Assembly: GCF_014138605.1 (NCBI RefSeq)
Contig: NZ_JACJHX010000021.1
Coordinates: 1 to 46,417 of the forward strand
Length of the DNA: 46,417 bases
From: Peribacillus huizhouensis
Lineage (GTDB): Bacteria; Bacillota; Bacilli; Bacillales; DSM-1321
Direction: 5' to 3'
Numbering within the stretch: position 1 is the stretch's first letter; each line of letters starts with the position of its first letter. Below, piece by piece: positions 1-8,398 of the stretch. Position numbers and translations under genes: made by a program. The notes under the pieces were generated by a model. That model searched no databases and was not told the origin of the DNA. It saw only the letters and a program-made list of their open reading frames with translations.

Positions 1-142
1 GTAAAAAATTATATTAAGTTTTATAACAATAAACGTTTTCAAAAAAAATTAAATAACCTCAGCCCTACTGAATATAGAGCTAAGGCTGCCTAATAGGTGA
101 ACCTTTTTATTAATTGTCTACTTGACGGGGATAAGACCAATT

Positions 143-262
143 GGAAGATCCTTTTTCAATACCGATAAGTGACTTTATGTTAACTAGTTTTGTATAGAGT
201 ATACATTTGATTCTGTGCGATCTTATTGAACTAAAAGGGGAAGGATAGTTGAAAAAGAATTT
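143..262 (+). repeat. ~115-bp dispersed repeat, copy 1 (left flank of MerR-MFS cassette)
   Basis: Starts with GAAGATCCTTTTTCA, continues with TTTATGTTAACTAG and TTTGTATAGAGTAT, and ends in a REP-like unit (223-256). The same order of blocks recurs at 2003-2117 and, less its first part, at 44700-44780. Copies 1 and 2 are in direct orientation and bracket the MerR-MFS pair. No coding potential is seen in 1-312. Confidence 0.7.
223..256. repeat. REP-like palindromic unit
   Basis: Member of the dispersed family with the pattern (T)GAACTAA-AGGGG-x-GATAGTTGAA. The arms GAACTA and TAGTTGAA pair around a G-rich loop. This copy closes the left 115-bp repeat. Confidence 0.6.
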
Positions 263-286
263 AGTTCGAAAAATTTATAAATACCC

Positions 287-317
287 TTGACCTGGAGTTA
301 ACTCCAGCTGTTATGCT
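287..317 (+). promoter_or_regulatory. MerR-type promoter with palindromic operator
   Basis: The -35 is TTGACC (287-292) and the -10 is TATGCT (312-317), with a 19-bp spacer. That spacing is characteristic of MerR-activated promoters, where the regulator untwists overlong spacer DNA. The perfect palindrome CTGGAGTTAACTCCAG (292-307) fills the spacer. It lies immediately before the MerR gene, so autoregulation and control of the downstream exporter are likely. Confidence 0.85.
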
Positions 318-342
318 TTCAAAAGTTAAGGAGGACATTGTT

Positions 343-732
343 ATGATAATTTCAGAAGTAAGCGAAAAATTTGGTATCTCACCTGATACCCTACGCTATT
401 ATGAACGAATAGGTCTGATTCCCCCTATTAACCGTAACAAAAGTGGGCTAAGGGAATACACAGAACAGGACTGTCATTGGATTCAAGTAATTTTGTTTAT
501 GCGTGACGCAGGTATGTCTATAGAGTTGTTGCTAGAGTATGTAAAAATGGTTCATCAAGGCGATGAGACTATGCAAACAAGAAAGGAACTGTTAATTGAA
601 CAACGAAACCAGTTGGTTGCAAGAATTGAGGAACTACAAAAAACCTTGGCACTTTTGAACGGTAAAATTGAAAATTATGAAAAGTCTGTAGTTCCGAATG
701 AAAAAAAACTGAAAAAACAAAAGAATAAGTAA
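343..732 (+). CDS. MerR family transcriptional regulator
   Basis: A 129-residue protein. The N-terminal winged helix-turn-helix has the hallmark run TLRYYERIGLIPP, followed by a conserved RDAGMSIE stretch and a C-terminal dimerising coiled coil (about residues 75-115). There is no cysteine cluster at the C-terminus, so it is unlikely to be a metal-sensing member; it resembles the AdhR-like aldehyde/electrophile group. I prefer the ATG at 343 because AAGGAGG at 328-334 is 8 bases upstream; the ATG at 313 lies inside the promoter -10. It is 21 bases upstream of an MFS exporter and probably co-transcribed with it. The ligand is unknown. Confidence 0.85.
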   Translation: MIISEVSEKFGISPDTLRYYERIGLIPPINRNKSGLREYTEQDCHWIQVILFMRDAGMSIELLLEYVKMVHQGDETMQTRKELLIEQRNQLVARIEELQKTLALLNGKIENYEKSVVPNEKKLKKQKNK

Positions 733-753
733 TAAACAGAGGAGATAAAACTT

Positions 754-1926
754 ATGTCTAAACAGAATAGTTTACTTATAGTTATTTTGACCATAGGAGT
801 TTTCGGTATCCTAACTACTGAGATGGGCGTAATTGGGATATTACCTTCAATTGCTGAGCACTTTGATATCAGTGTAGCCAAAGCAGGTCTGCTAGTGAGT
901 CTCTTTGCACTTACTGTCGCAATATCTGCTCCTATTATGCCGATATTGTTTTCGGGAATAAATCGTAAGAAGATAATGCTACTCGTACTTGGTATTTTCG
1001 TTTTAGGTAACATTGTCTCAATATTTGCATCAAACTTTACCGTTTTGCTAATTGCTCGTGTTATTCCAGCTATTTTTCATCCGATTTATTGTTCAATGGC
1101 TTTGACAGTAGCTGCCACATCTGTTAGCAAGGAAGAAGCTCCAAAGGCTGTTTCTAAAGTAATTATGGGAGTAACCGCAGGTATGATACTTGGTGTACCA
1201 ATCACTAATTACATTGCTGGTGAAACCTCCATAGAAATGGCAATGTTATTCTTTGCTATCGTTAATGCAATTGCCTTCATAGCTACATTGATATTTATTC
1301 CATCCTTACCTGTTAAAGAAAGGCTTTCTTACGGAACACAAATTAGTGTATTAAAAAAGCCCATTGTTTGGTTAGCTATTACTACTGTCATATTTATAGG
1401 TTCTGCAACTTCGAGTATTAATAGTTTCATTGCAGAATATCTTGGAACCGTAACAAATATATCGGGGGGAACCTTAACTTTAGCATTATTTTTATTAGGC
1501 TTAGCAAGTCTTTTTGGAAATTTAGTAGGAGGAAGGTTACTTACTAAAAATGCTATGAAAACTGCAACCCTTTTTCCAATCATATTAGGAATCATTCTTC
1601 TATTGTCATTCCTTACAGGGAAGTCCACTGGACCTATGTTGATAACGATTATGTTATGGGGGATATTATTTGCTATAGGAAATAATATTAATCAATATTG
1701 GATTACTTCTTCGGCTCCAGAAGCTCCTGATTTCGCTAATGGATTATTCTTATCGTGTGGTAACTTAGGGATAACGATTGGAACCGCAGTAGGTGGATTA
1801 TTTATATCAGGAATGGGTACTCAATATATCGTATTAGGGGGATTACTATTCTTATTAATGAGCTTGGTATCTATTTTGCTAAGAAACTATATGTATAGCC
1901 CTACAACAAAACAACTTGCTAGCTAA
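754..1926 (+). CDS. MFS transporter (DHA1/AraJ-like exporter)
   Basis: A 390-residue integral membrane protein with about twelve hydrophobic segments and the usual MFS half-repeat. It opens with a TEMGVIGILP helix and a SVAKAGLLVSLFALTVAISAP stretch typical of DHA1 arabinose-efflux/AraJ-type exporters. The ATG at 754 is preceded by GAGGAGA. It forms a two-gene unit with the upstream MerR regulator, which suggests drug- or metabolite-inducible efflux by proton antiport. A strong terminator follows at 1986. The substrate cannot be read from the sequence. Confidence 0.88.
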   Translation: MSKQNSLLIVILTIGVFGILTTEMGVIGILPSIAEHFDISVAKAGLLVSLFALTVAISAPIMPILFSGINRKKIMLLVLGIFVLGNIVSIFASNFTVLLIARVIPAIFHPIYCSMALTVAATSVSKEEAPKAVSKVIMGVTAGMILGVPITNYIAGETSIEMAMLFFAIVNAIAFIATLIFIPSLPVKERLSYGTQISVLKKPIVWLAITTVIFIGSATSSINSFIAEYLGTVTNISGGTLTLALFLLGLASLFGNLVGGRLLTKNAMKTATLFPIILGIILLLSFLTGKSTGPMLITIMLWGILFAIGNNINQYWITSSAPEAPDFANGLFLSCGNLGITIGTAVGGLFISGMGTQYIVLGGLLFLLMSLVSILLRNYMYSPTTKQLAS

Positions 1927-1985
1927 GAAGTAAAGGTAAGTTTGTGAACATTTGTATTTAAACTTGCTTTAATTGAACAAGTAGC

Positions 1986-2015
1986 AAAAAGGATCTTCCA
2001 TCGAAGATCCTTTTT
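1986..2015 (+). terminator. Rho-independent terminator after MFS gene
   Basis: A 13-bp perfect stem (AAAAAGGATCTTC / GAAGATCCTTTTT) with a 4-base loop and a T run. Its right arm is also the start of the 115-bp repeat copy 2. Confidence 0.9.
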
Positions 2016-2117
2016 CAGTACCTATAAGCAATTTTATGGAACCTAGATTTGTATAGAGTATTCATGTAATCCTTTAAGGACTTGTTCAATTAAAGGGCCA
2101 TTTTGTTGAATAATTAA
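2003..2117 (+). repeat. ~115-bp dispersed repeat, copy 2 (right flank of MerR-MFS cassette)
   Basis: Begins GAAGATCCTTTTTCAGTACC, includes TTTGTATAGAGTATTCAT, and ends in a REP-like unit at 2082-2113 (TTCAATTAAAGGGCC...TTGTTGAATAA). Direct repeat of 143-262. Confidence 0.7.
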
Positions 2118-2211
2118 ATTCCTATTATTTTGCTACGGTAAATATACTGTGGATATTAAAACTGGTTATTTACGCTTCCTCAACTATAGAAGCATTTTGT
2201 AACTTTATAAT

Positions 2212-2386
2212 AAAGTTTGATCAAAAATATCTTATGAGCCTGCATTTTACGGCAAATCAAAAGAAACCATTTTGAAAAAAGTTTGTTCAAAATGGATTCT
2301 TTCTTTATCATTTCAAATGTGGTTTTTAAAAAGTTTGATCATTTTCTACCTGTGTCGCCTATAATCGCGCCCTTTAATGGAATAAC
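2212..2386 (-). repeat. REP unit plus ~140-bp hairpin element, copy A (inverted)
   Basis: In minus orientation it runs: REP-like unit (2351-2386), AAAATGATCAAACTTTTT, a 15-bp-arm hairpin (2261-2275 with 2287-2301), then a tail with GCCGTAAAATGC and TTTTGATCAAACTTT. The same composite is found forward at 34551-34728 and 44459-44634. It lies just downstream of the P450 gene and could terminate that transcript. The rest of 1927-2434 shows no gene. Confidence 0.75.
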
Positions 2387-2434
2387 ATGGCCTCATTTAA
2401 ATTATAATTTTACAGCTTTAATAGGATTAAAAAT

Positions 2435-3628
2435 TTAAAAGGAAAGAGGTATTTCTTTTACCCCTCTTACAACCATACCGGGTCTCCATTCAAGTTCATT
2501 CGTATCAACTCTTAATTTGATTTGTGGAAAGCGCTGCAAGAGACTGCTGATAGCAATTTCGCCTTCTAGACGGGCAAGTGGGGCACCCAGGCAAAGATGA
2601 ATTCCTTTCCCGAAAGCAAGATGAGGACTTTTCTCACGGGTAATATCAAAAACCTCCGGGTCTGTAAATTGATTAGGATCATGGTTAGCGGAATTCAGAG
2701 CGATAATCACTAAATCTCCCTTACTTATTTCTTTCCCTTTGAATTCAAAATCTTCACGTGCCCATCGGGATGTGCTAAATTCGACTGGGCCATTATACCG
2801 GAGTGATTCTTCAAGTGCTGTATGAATCATTTCAGGATGATCCTGCAAGAGCTGCAACTGATCAGGGTGTTCCAAGAAAGAGAGAATACTATTGCCAATC
2901 AGATTTACCGTCGTTTCATGTCCTGCGATAATCAAAAGTGAGACCACCCCATATAACTCTTTCTCTGTTAATTTGTCACCCTCCTCTTCGGCCATAATCA
3001 GTTGGCTAATTAAATCTTCCCCTGGACTTTCCCGGACCTTTGAAAACCGGTCTCCCAGATATTTGGTGAATTCTTGCATATGAACTGCCATATCTTTCGC
3101 ATGTTCACCGTTGGTTCCTTCAATTAATGAATTTGACCATATGCGAAACTTGTCACGGTCTTCTGATGGAACACCTAAAATCTCACATATTACGATAATC
3201 GGTAAAGGAAAAGCAAGATCATCGATTAAATTCATACTATCCTTTTTGGCAATTTCGTCTAAAAGATCATCTGTTATCTCCTGAATTCGATCCCTCATTT
3301 CTGCTATCATTCGTGGCGTAAATGCCTTTTGAACAAGCCCCCGTAATCTTTTATGATCTGGTGGATCAGAAAAAAGCATATTGTGGGTAAAAATGCTATC
3401 GTATCCCTCATTTTCGCCAGTTAACTTTGAAAAATTCTTAATAAGCCTTAAGTCCTTCAGAGCTTCAATGGCATCTTCATATCGTGTAATCATCCAGCCG
3501 TACTGACCATCCGGAAGGAGGATTCTGTAAACAGGTTCCGTTTCTCTCAATTTTGCATATGTAGGGTATGGATTCTTTGTGAATTCCTTCGTAAATAAAG
3601 TGTTATTAGTTAACTCATTTGAATTCAA
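2435..3628 (-). CDS. Cytochrome P450 (CYP107/CYP109-like)
   Basis: A 397-residue soluble bacterial P450. I see the oxygen-binding I-helix motif AGHETTVN, the K-helix ExxR in EESLRYNG, and the haem-binding loop FGKGIHLCLGAPLARLE with the axial cysteine. Length and these motifs match Bacillus CYP107 and CYP109 monooxygenases, which take electrons from separate ferredoxin/flavodoxin partners; none is encoded nearby. The substrate is unknown. The ATG at 3626-3628 follows a GAGAGG-like site on the minus strand. The gene stands alone, with repeats on its 3' side. Confidence 0.92.
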   Translation of the reverse strand: MNSNELTNNTLFTKEFTKNPYPTYAKLRETEPVYRILLPDGQYGWMITRYEDAIEALKDLRLIKNFSKLTGENEGYDSIFTHNMLFSDPPDHKRLRGLVQKAFTPRMIAEMRDRIQEITDDLLDEIAKKDSMNLIDDLAFPLPIIVICEILGVPSEDRDKFRIWSNSLIEGTNGEHAKDMAVHMQEFTKYLGDRFSKVRESPGEDLISQLIMAEEEGDKLTEKELYGVVSLLIIAGHETTVNLIGNSILSFLEHPDQLQLLQDHPEMIHTALEESLRYNGPVEFSTSRWAREDFEFKGKEISKGDLVIIALNSANHDPNQFTDPEVFDITREKSPHLAFGKGIHLCLGAPLARLEGEIAISSLLQRFPQIKLRVDTNELEWRPGMVVRGVKEIPLSF

Positions 3629-4116
3629 TTGAAATCTCCTCTCAAATACTTTTTTATGAACGTTCCACTATCCATTTGAAATTGTTATTTTATTTTGCCT
3701 TCACTAGTGAGTATGTTATTCAAATGATTGTTTAGATATGTTCTAGATAAGCATTTGCCCCCTTTTGATTATAACTAGGCACCAAACTTTTAATTATTTT
3801 AACCTAATCTAAAAACACAAAAACCTAATATATTTATACTTTATGAGTTTTACCATTATGCCTTCTATTTTTTTGGTTCTGGTGCGAAATGTCTGTACCC
3901 TTGATCATCCATATATATGTTTTCTTGTTCAATAATCGGGCGCTTTTCTGTAATAAGGAACAGCGCTATTTCCATTATAGGGCCAGATTGTGGAGTAAGT
4001 GAGGTAATCAGGTGGTTCATCTTGAAATTGTAAGTTATGCCAGAACAACATGCCGCAAATGAAGTTTTGACTAAAGGGATTATCTATTAAAAGGATTAAA
4101 TTGGAGGGAATAGAAA
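3629..4116. repeat. Intergenic region with two REP-like units
   Basis: AT-rich spacer between the divergent P450 and DinB genes. REP-like units occur at 3924-3958 (AATCGGGCGC core) and 3970-3999 (ATTATAGGGCCAGATTGTGG). An AAGCG/AGCGC-type partial hairpin joins the two. No further gene is seen. Confidence 0.55.
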
Positions 4117-4611
4117 ATGGATGTAAAGACACTTTTGTTACAGCAATGGGCAAGCTGCTTAGATGAAGAAGATTGGTTTCCACCACTTGAAAAAGTGCTA
4201 GAGGATATTACTCTTGAACAGGCAATTTGGAAACCAGCTGATGGGGCAATGAATTCCATTTGGGAATTAGTTTGTCATTTACTTTTCTATGAAAAGAGAT
4301 TTCTGATACGATTTCTTGGTGAAACAGCAAATGAACCACAGGCAGAAAATAATGAATCTACATTTCGATTACCAACTGAGACGTTAGAAAATTGGAAGGA
4401 AACAAAACAAGAATACTTTTATGTTCATCGTGAACTTGAAAAAATACTAGCAAAATCAGAACATGAAGATTTGTATAGACAGATCCCAGGAGAAGATAAT
4501 TCATTAGTGCTTGAACTGAAGAGTTTAGCATTGCATGACGCATATCATATTGGGCAAATTGTATTCCTAAGTAAAATGCAAGGAGCTTGGCCAGGGAAAC
4601 GCAGCTTTTAA
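4117..4611 (+). CDS. DinB-like protein (metal-dependent four-helix bundle)
   Basis: A 164-residue protein of the DinB/YfiT-like superfamily. The three expected metal-binding histidines are visible: one in VCHLLFYEKRF (about residue 50) and two in LHDAYHIGQIV (near residue 140), the HxxxHxGQ signature. Related Bacillus proteins include bacillithiol transferases that conjugate the thiol to electrophiles, but many DinB proteins remain uncharacterised. The ATG at 4117 has TTGGAGGG upstream. It is monocistronic and followed by a REP-like unit. Confidence 0.8.
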   Translation: MDVKTLLLQQWASCLDEEDWFPPLEKVLEDITLEQAIWKPADGAMNSIWELVCHLLFYEKRFLIRFLGETANEPQAENNESTFRLPTETLENWKETKQEYFYVHRELEKILAKSEHEDLYRQIPGEDNSLVLELKSLALHDAYHIGQIVFLSKMQGAWPGKRSF

Positions 4612-4632
4612 AAAGCTTAATTAGCTTTATAG

Positions 4633-4667
4633 TTATTCTACTAAAGGGGTGCGATAGTTGGACAAAG
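4633..4667. repeat. REP-like palindromic unit
   Basis: Core CTAAAGGGGTGCGATAGTTG, 20 bases downstream of the DinB stop codon. It is followed by an 8-bp hairpin AGCAACGT / ACGTTGCT (4666-4693). A more degenerate unit lies at 4942-4974. Confidence 0.6.
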
Positions 4668-4779
4668 CAACGTCGTTATCTACACACGTTGCTCCTATTT
4701 AGTTTATTAGAAATACTTCTGATAAAACTCCTTCCTAAGCCGACCACTTAACTCAGCATTTTTTCGGGTTGTTTCACTT

Positions 4780-4869
4780 TTAGTTAACTTGAAGGTGATA
4801 TGCTTTTAATGTTTGTGGCGAAAATCCTTCTATTCGCTTATCCGATTCCCATGCTTGTGATAATAACAA
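4780..4869 (-). pseudogene. Tyrosine recombinase N-terminal fragment
   Basis: The minus strand reads, from a TTG at 4869, a 29-residue stretch containing SQAWESDKRIEGFSPQTL and KAYHLQV before a stop. This matches the start of the core-binding domain of XerC/D-like integrases (typical FSPxTLKAY). The catalytic domain is missing, so this is a gene remnant. Surrounding bases 4612-5168 hold only repeats and a promoter. Confidence 0.6.
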
Positions 4870-4983
4870 AATACATCTCTCCCTAAAATTCTTTTTTAAA
4901 GGAATTATTGACTTGATCCTCGGTCTTGAAACCGAAGAGACTATTCAACTATCGTTGCAGTATAGTGAAAGAAGATTTAAGTA

Positions 4984-5012
4984 TTGTGACTTAAAAACAT
5001 CTACTGTATAAT
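4984..5012 (+). promoter_or_regulatory. Sigma-A-like promoter
   Basis: TTGTGA (4984-4989) and TATAAT (5007-5012) with a 17-bp spacer. It lies about 150 bases upstream of the DUF2262-like gene and is the best candidate for its promoter. Confidence 0.55.
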
Positions 5013-5168
5013 ATAACTCTTGTTTTTCTTTTGTGATTTAGTAATCATTTAAATAAATGACCGATATTTAATGTGACAAGATCACAAGATCGAATTATAT
5101 AGTATTAAGAAATCAAACATTTACCTATGTAGGAAAGTGAGTTTATATCATAAAAGGGGAACCAAGTA

Positions 5169-6191
5169 ATGATTAGCAGATTGATTAATTATCTATCAGT
5201 ACGACTATCCAGAGTGAAAAAACTTGATATTGATGTAAATGAATATTTTCCATTAACAGTTCATGATTTTAAGGAATACAAAGGGATTTATACTTCAAAA
5301 CAAGATAATTTTCCCTTTATATGCCTTAGTGAAAACATGAAAATGATAGATTTTGAAGGAAAGAATACAATATTACAGAACCGAACATATATAAATGACG
5401 AAGGCTCTATTTTGTTTTCAGATGAGCTTGTTATTGGAAATAGTAAAGGTGAAGTTTTTGAGTATAGCCGATACAGAAATGGAAAACAAACAGTTCATCC
5501 AGTACCGATGGTTTATATAGATACATATAACAAAGGCTTGTATCCAAACAACGTTTTCGTATTTAAATCGTTTGAAACTCAGTTTATAAATGACAAAGAA
5601 ACGCTGTGTTTATTGGTAACAAAAACATTTTACTCTGGATGGAGATTACAAAGGATTGAAAGATTGTATCTTTTAATGGGAGTTGGGATGGTAAAATATG
5701 AGGAAGAATCCCTTTATCCTTATAAATTTAAGCTCTCTTACAAAATATCTGAAGAAAATAGTGGTTATAGAATAATAAATCATGCTATTTTGGGGAATTT
5801 ATTATATAACCCCAATTCAGAACAATTATCTGGAATGGTTCAAATTGCTTCTGACCATTGGGTGAACCTCATTATATCAACCGAAGCAGGATATAAAGAA
5901 GATTCAATTCTTAAAGTAGAAGGGGTTTTAAATGACCTTATTAAAATGGAACACACCCTCAGACATCAAATAGCTGAGGAATTATTAGTCATACATAATG
6001 ATGAATGGAGCGAAGGGGAAGTTATTACTTCAAAAGAATTTGCTGAAAGAATAAGATTAAATACCATTTCATTATTTGATGATGGAAGTATTGAGACTTA
6101 TTACGATGATGGAGATCTATTTTGGGGGCATACAATTCTAGCAAAATTGAATAAAGAATTTAGGCTCGAACACGTTGATGCAATTGGTTGA
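5169..6191 (+). CDS. Hypothetical protein with DUF2262-like C-terminal domain
   Basis: 340 residues with no signal peptide or membrane segment. The last ~75 residues contain NDEWSEGEVITSKEFAERI followed by YYDDGDLFWGHTI, which I recognise as the DUF2262 (or closely related DUF6985) signature. That domain is often found in small proteins beside polymorphic toxin systems, sometimes proposed as immunity-type modules. The first ~265 residues are aromatic-rich and unfamiliar. No toxin gene is adjacent, so an immunity role here is only a possibility. The ATG at 5169 follows AAAAGGGGA. A terminator lies at 6311. Confidence 0.6.
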   Translation: MISRLINYLSVRLSRVKKLDIDVNEYFPLTVHDFKEYKGIYTSKQDNFPFICLSENMKMIDFEGKNTILQNRTYINDEGSILFSDELVIGNSKGEVFEYSRYRNGKQTVHPVPMVYIDTYNKGLYPNNVFVFKSFETQFINDKETLCLLVTKTFYSGWRLQRIERLYLLMGVGMVKYEEESLYPYKFKLSYKISEENSGYRIINHAILGNLLYNPNSEQLSGMVQIASDHWVNLIISTEAGYKEDSILKVEGVLNDLIKMEHTLRHQIAEELLVIHNDEWSEGEVITSKEFAERIRLNTISLFDDGSIETYYDDGDLFWGHTILAKLNKEFRLEHVDAIG

Positions 6192-6310
6192 TTATGTAAA
6201 ATTATTGTTGAATATAAGAGGAATACCTACCATACAATATAGTAGTTAATCAAGAAGTAAAAAAGAGTTATTGATAATGGGTAATTAAATGTAAGATATT
6301 GATTATATCA

Positions 6311-6334
6311 GGAGTTGCAACAGCAACTCCTTTT
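6311..6334 (+). terminator. Rho-independent terminator
   Basis: Stem GGAGTTGC / GCAACTCC with a 4-base loop and a following T run. A REP-like unit (6337-6368) begins three bases later. Confidence 0.85.
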
Positions 6335-6336
6335 CT

Positions 6337-6512
6337 AATTAAGCTAAGGATGCAGTTTAGTGAAAGAAAATGGTATGATTTTCAAAAATATTATTGGGAA
6401 AAGGGTGAGGTGATAATTTGGAGATTTTTAATGCTTTCTTGAGCTGAAGATCAGAGCTGTCTTTAAGGCAGCTTTTTCTTATGCAACTAAAGGGGTAGAA
6501 TAGTGGAATAAT
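6337..6512. repeat. Two REP-like units with an intervening terminator-like hairpin
   Basis: REP-like units at 6337-6368 (AAGCTAAGGATGCAGTTTAG) and 6479-6512 (CAACTAAAGGGGTAG...TAGTGGAATAA). Between them, AGCTGTC / GGCAGCT (6455-6473) forms a hairpin with a T run. The hairpin-then-REP order repeats at 7423-7482 and roughly at 13517-13583. Apart from the unit and hairpin, 6192-6659 is empty. Confidence 0.65.
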
Positions 6513-6659
6513 ATGACAAAAACAATTGGTAATTCTGAATTAATCCATCAAAAGAGAAACTTAATTAAACTTTTACATACAACCACTAAATTATGCGAAA
6601 AGTTAAATTAATATAAAAACAAGGAATATTCTAATATATATACCAAGGAGGAAGATCCT

Positions 6660-7355
6660 ATGCAAGTACCTAGACAGGTGCTACAAATGCGCCTTAGTGC
6701 TTCAACTCTTGTGATCTCTGGAATCTTGTTTGTACTTTATCCAACGATACGACCCTTTTCAGATGAAACATCCTTGCAAGGTGCCTCAGCTTTCGCCTCC
6801 ACCGATTGGCTTTTGGCACATATACTAGCCATTGTCGCTTTTACACTACTACCATTAGGTTTACTTGGGCTTCACCACTCTTTACAAGGGACAGCCGTAA
6901 ACTCACTTGCGTCTTGGGCGGTTGTAATGTGTTTGATAGGAATAGGTCTAACCTTGCCGTTTTACGGAGGGGAAACGTTCGGTCTACACGCTATAGGGAA
7001 AGAGGCTATAAGGCAACAGGCAGCCTCCCTTGTTAGTTTAGCAACGGTTGTTCGATCTGGTGCAGGTCTCGCAATGTTCCTTGTAGGACTCCTACTACTT
7101 GCCATTGCAGCGATTATACTTGCTATCGTAATTTGGCGGTCTGGCAGGTACCCGAAATGGAGTGGTATTCCTTTCGCCTTCGGGATGGGATTATATATTC
7201 CGCAATTTTTCGGTGGGCATCCGCTACGAATAGCCCACGGAATTCTGGTCGCCATAGGTTGTCTGTGGATAGCGGTAGGCTTGTGGAGGCAAAGTAACCA
7301 GGATATTGATCAGAAGTTACAAATAGTCGACAAATTCGGACTAGGGAAAGGATAA
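6660..7355 (+). CDS. Six-helix membrane protein of unknown function
   Basis: 231 residues with about six hydrophobic helices (near residues 15-30, 52-72, 83-103, 133-160, 168-185 and 192-210) and a short charged C-terminal tail. No catalytic motif is evident and I do not recognise the family. The start is secure: CCAAGGAGGAAG lies 7 bases before the ATG. Base composition is somewhat less AT-rich than its neighbours, which may indicate a different origin. A terminator-like hairpin and a REP unit follow, so it is probably transcribed alone. Confidence 0.75.
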   Translation: MQVPRQVLQMRLSASTLVISGILFVLYPTIRPFSDETSLQGASAFASTDWLLAHILAIVAFTLLPLGLLGLHHSLQGTAVNSLASWAVVMCLIGIGLTLPFYGGETFGLHAIGKEAIRQQAASLVSLATVVRSGAGLAMFLVGLLLLAIAAIILAIVIWRSGRYPKWSGIPFAFGMGLYIPQFFGGHPLRIAHGILVAIGCLWIAVGLWRQSNQDIDQKLQIVDKFGLGKG

Positions 7356-7387
7356 CATACTTTATTACTAAAGATTGTGAAGGGACG

Positions 7388-7482
7388 TACTTAAACTATA
7401 GGGTGCTTTAGCTTAGGAGCGGAGCTGTCTTTAACAGGCAGCTTTTTCTTTATGCAACTATCGGGGCAGGTTAATGAAAAAA
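7388..7482. repeat. REP-like unit, terminator-like hairpin, REP-like unit
   Basis: Unit at 7388-7416 (ACTTAAACTATAGGGTGC), hairpin AGCTGTCT / AGGCAGCT at 7423-7443 followed by TTTTT, then a unit at 7450-7482 (CAACTATCGGGGCAGGTTAA). The hairpin probably terminates the membrane-protein transcript. Confidence 0.65.
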
Positions 7483-7540
7483 GGAAAATCATCTAGAGCG
7501 AAAGAAATTATATATAAAACAAAAGGGGGAGTGGTTTTCT

Positions 7541-8095
7541 ATGGGGTTCATTAAACCGAAACACTTCGTCAATAAAAACGGTGAACCATACACAATAAGA
7601 ACGGCATTACCTGAAGATGCGGAGAAGGTATTGAAGTTTAATCAAACCATTATTAGCGAAGCACCTTTTTTACTTACCACGGAAACTGAATTCAAAGTAT
7701 CCTATGAACAACAAAAACAATTCTTAAAACAGATATTTGATGACAATGGAAAGTTAGCGATAATAGCAGAATATCAAAGCAATATTATCGGGTTTTTAGA
7801 CTTTCATAATGGTCATAAAAAGCGAATACAACATCAAGGTTCATTTGGTATGAGTATTGCAGACAAATTTAGAAATCAAGGGGTGGGTAAAGCTATGCTA
7901 ACTTTATTGTTGGCTTGGGCTAAAGAAAATCTTTTAATTGAAAAAGTTTGCCTTGAAGTATTTGCTGAAAATACGAATGCAATCTCTTTATACGCAAAGA
8001 TTGGCTTTGTTGAGGAAGGTCGTAAAGTAAAAGCTATAAAAGTCAATGAAGATATATATTATGATTTAATCTCAATGGCATACTTTACGAAGTAG
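7541..8095 (+). CDS. GNAT family N-acetyltransferase
   Basis: 184 residues with a single GNAT fold. Motif A, which binds acetyl-CoA, is visible as DKFRNQGVGKAML (R/QxxGxG/A), followed by the EVFAENTNAISLYAKIGF motif B region common in Rim-like acetyltransferases. The substrate is unknown: candidates are protein N-termini, amino acids or an antibiotic. The ATG at 7541 is preceded by AAAGGGGGAG. It is monocistronic. Confidence 0.87.
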   Translation: MGFIKPKHFVNKNGEPYTIRTALPEDAEKVLKFNQTIISEAPFLLTTETEFKVSYEQQKQFLKQIFDDNGKLAIIAEYQSNIIGFLDFHNGHKKRIQHQGSFGMSIADKFRNQGVGKAMLTLLLAWAKENLLIEKVCLEVFAENTNAISLYAKIGFVEEGRKVKAIKVNEDIYYDLISMAYFTK

Positions 8096-8195
8096 TAGAA
8101 AATGTTAGAAAATTCGAATTAATGGGTGGGTTAACCAATTATGCAGTGTGAAATGGCACTGATTAATTCACTAAGTGTTTACGGTGAAGGATAAT

Positions 8196-8227
8196 ACTTA
8201 AACTAACCGGTGTGTTAGTTCAACAAG
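8196..8227. repeat. REP-like palindromic unit, near-perfect hairpin
   Basis: AACTAAC and GTTAGTT form a perfect 7-bp palindrome around CGGTGT. It is one of the best-preserved hairpins of the family. Confidence 0.75.
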
Positions 8228-8255
8228 CTAAAGGCAGCAATCATCATTATCTTGA

Positions 8256-8268
8256 TATTCCACAAAAC
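8256..8268. repeat. REP-like unit split by IS110 element 1 (left part)
   Basis: ATTCCACAAAAC here joins TCGGGCGGGATTCTTCAATA at 9886 onward when the IS is removed, which rebuilds a normal REP-like unit (compare TTCCACAATCGGGCTCG at 44460). Confidence 0.8.
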
Positions 8269-8398
8269 CAGCCAATAGTTGTCAATATTTTTCAATAAAA
8301 ATATTAAAAATATCATGTTATACTAAATTTGTGCATACCAAATAACCGTCCAAATACTATATTTGGAAAGTTCTGGACCGATTAGTTAAAATGTTAAA

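Noticed and set aside
6806..7255. Overlapping frames within the six-helix membrane gene
   Set aside because: Shadows of the main frame; the main frame has the ribosome site and hydrophobic pattern.
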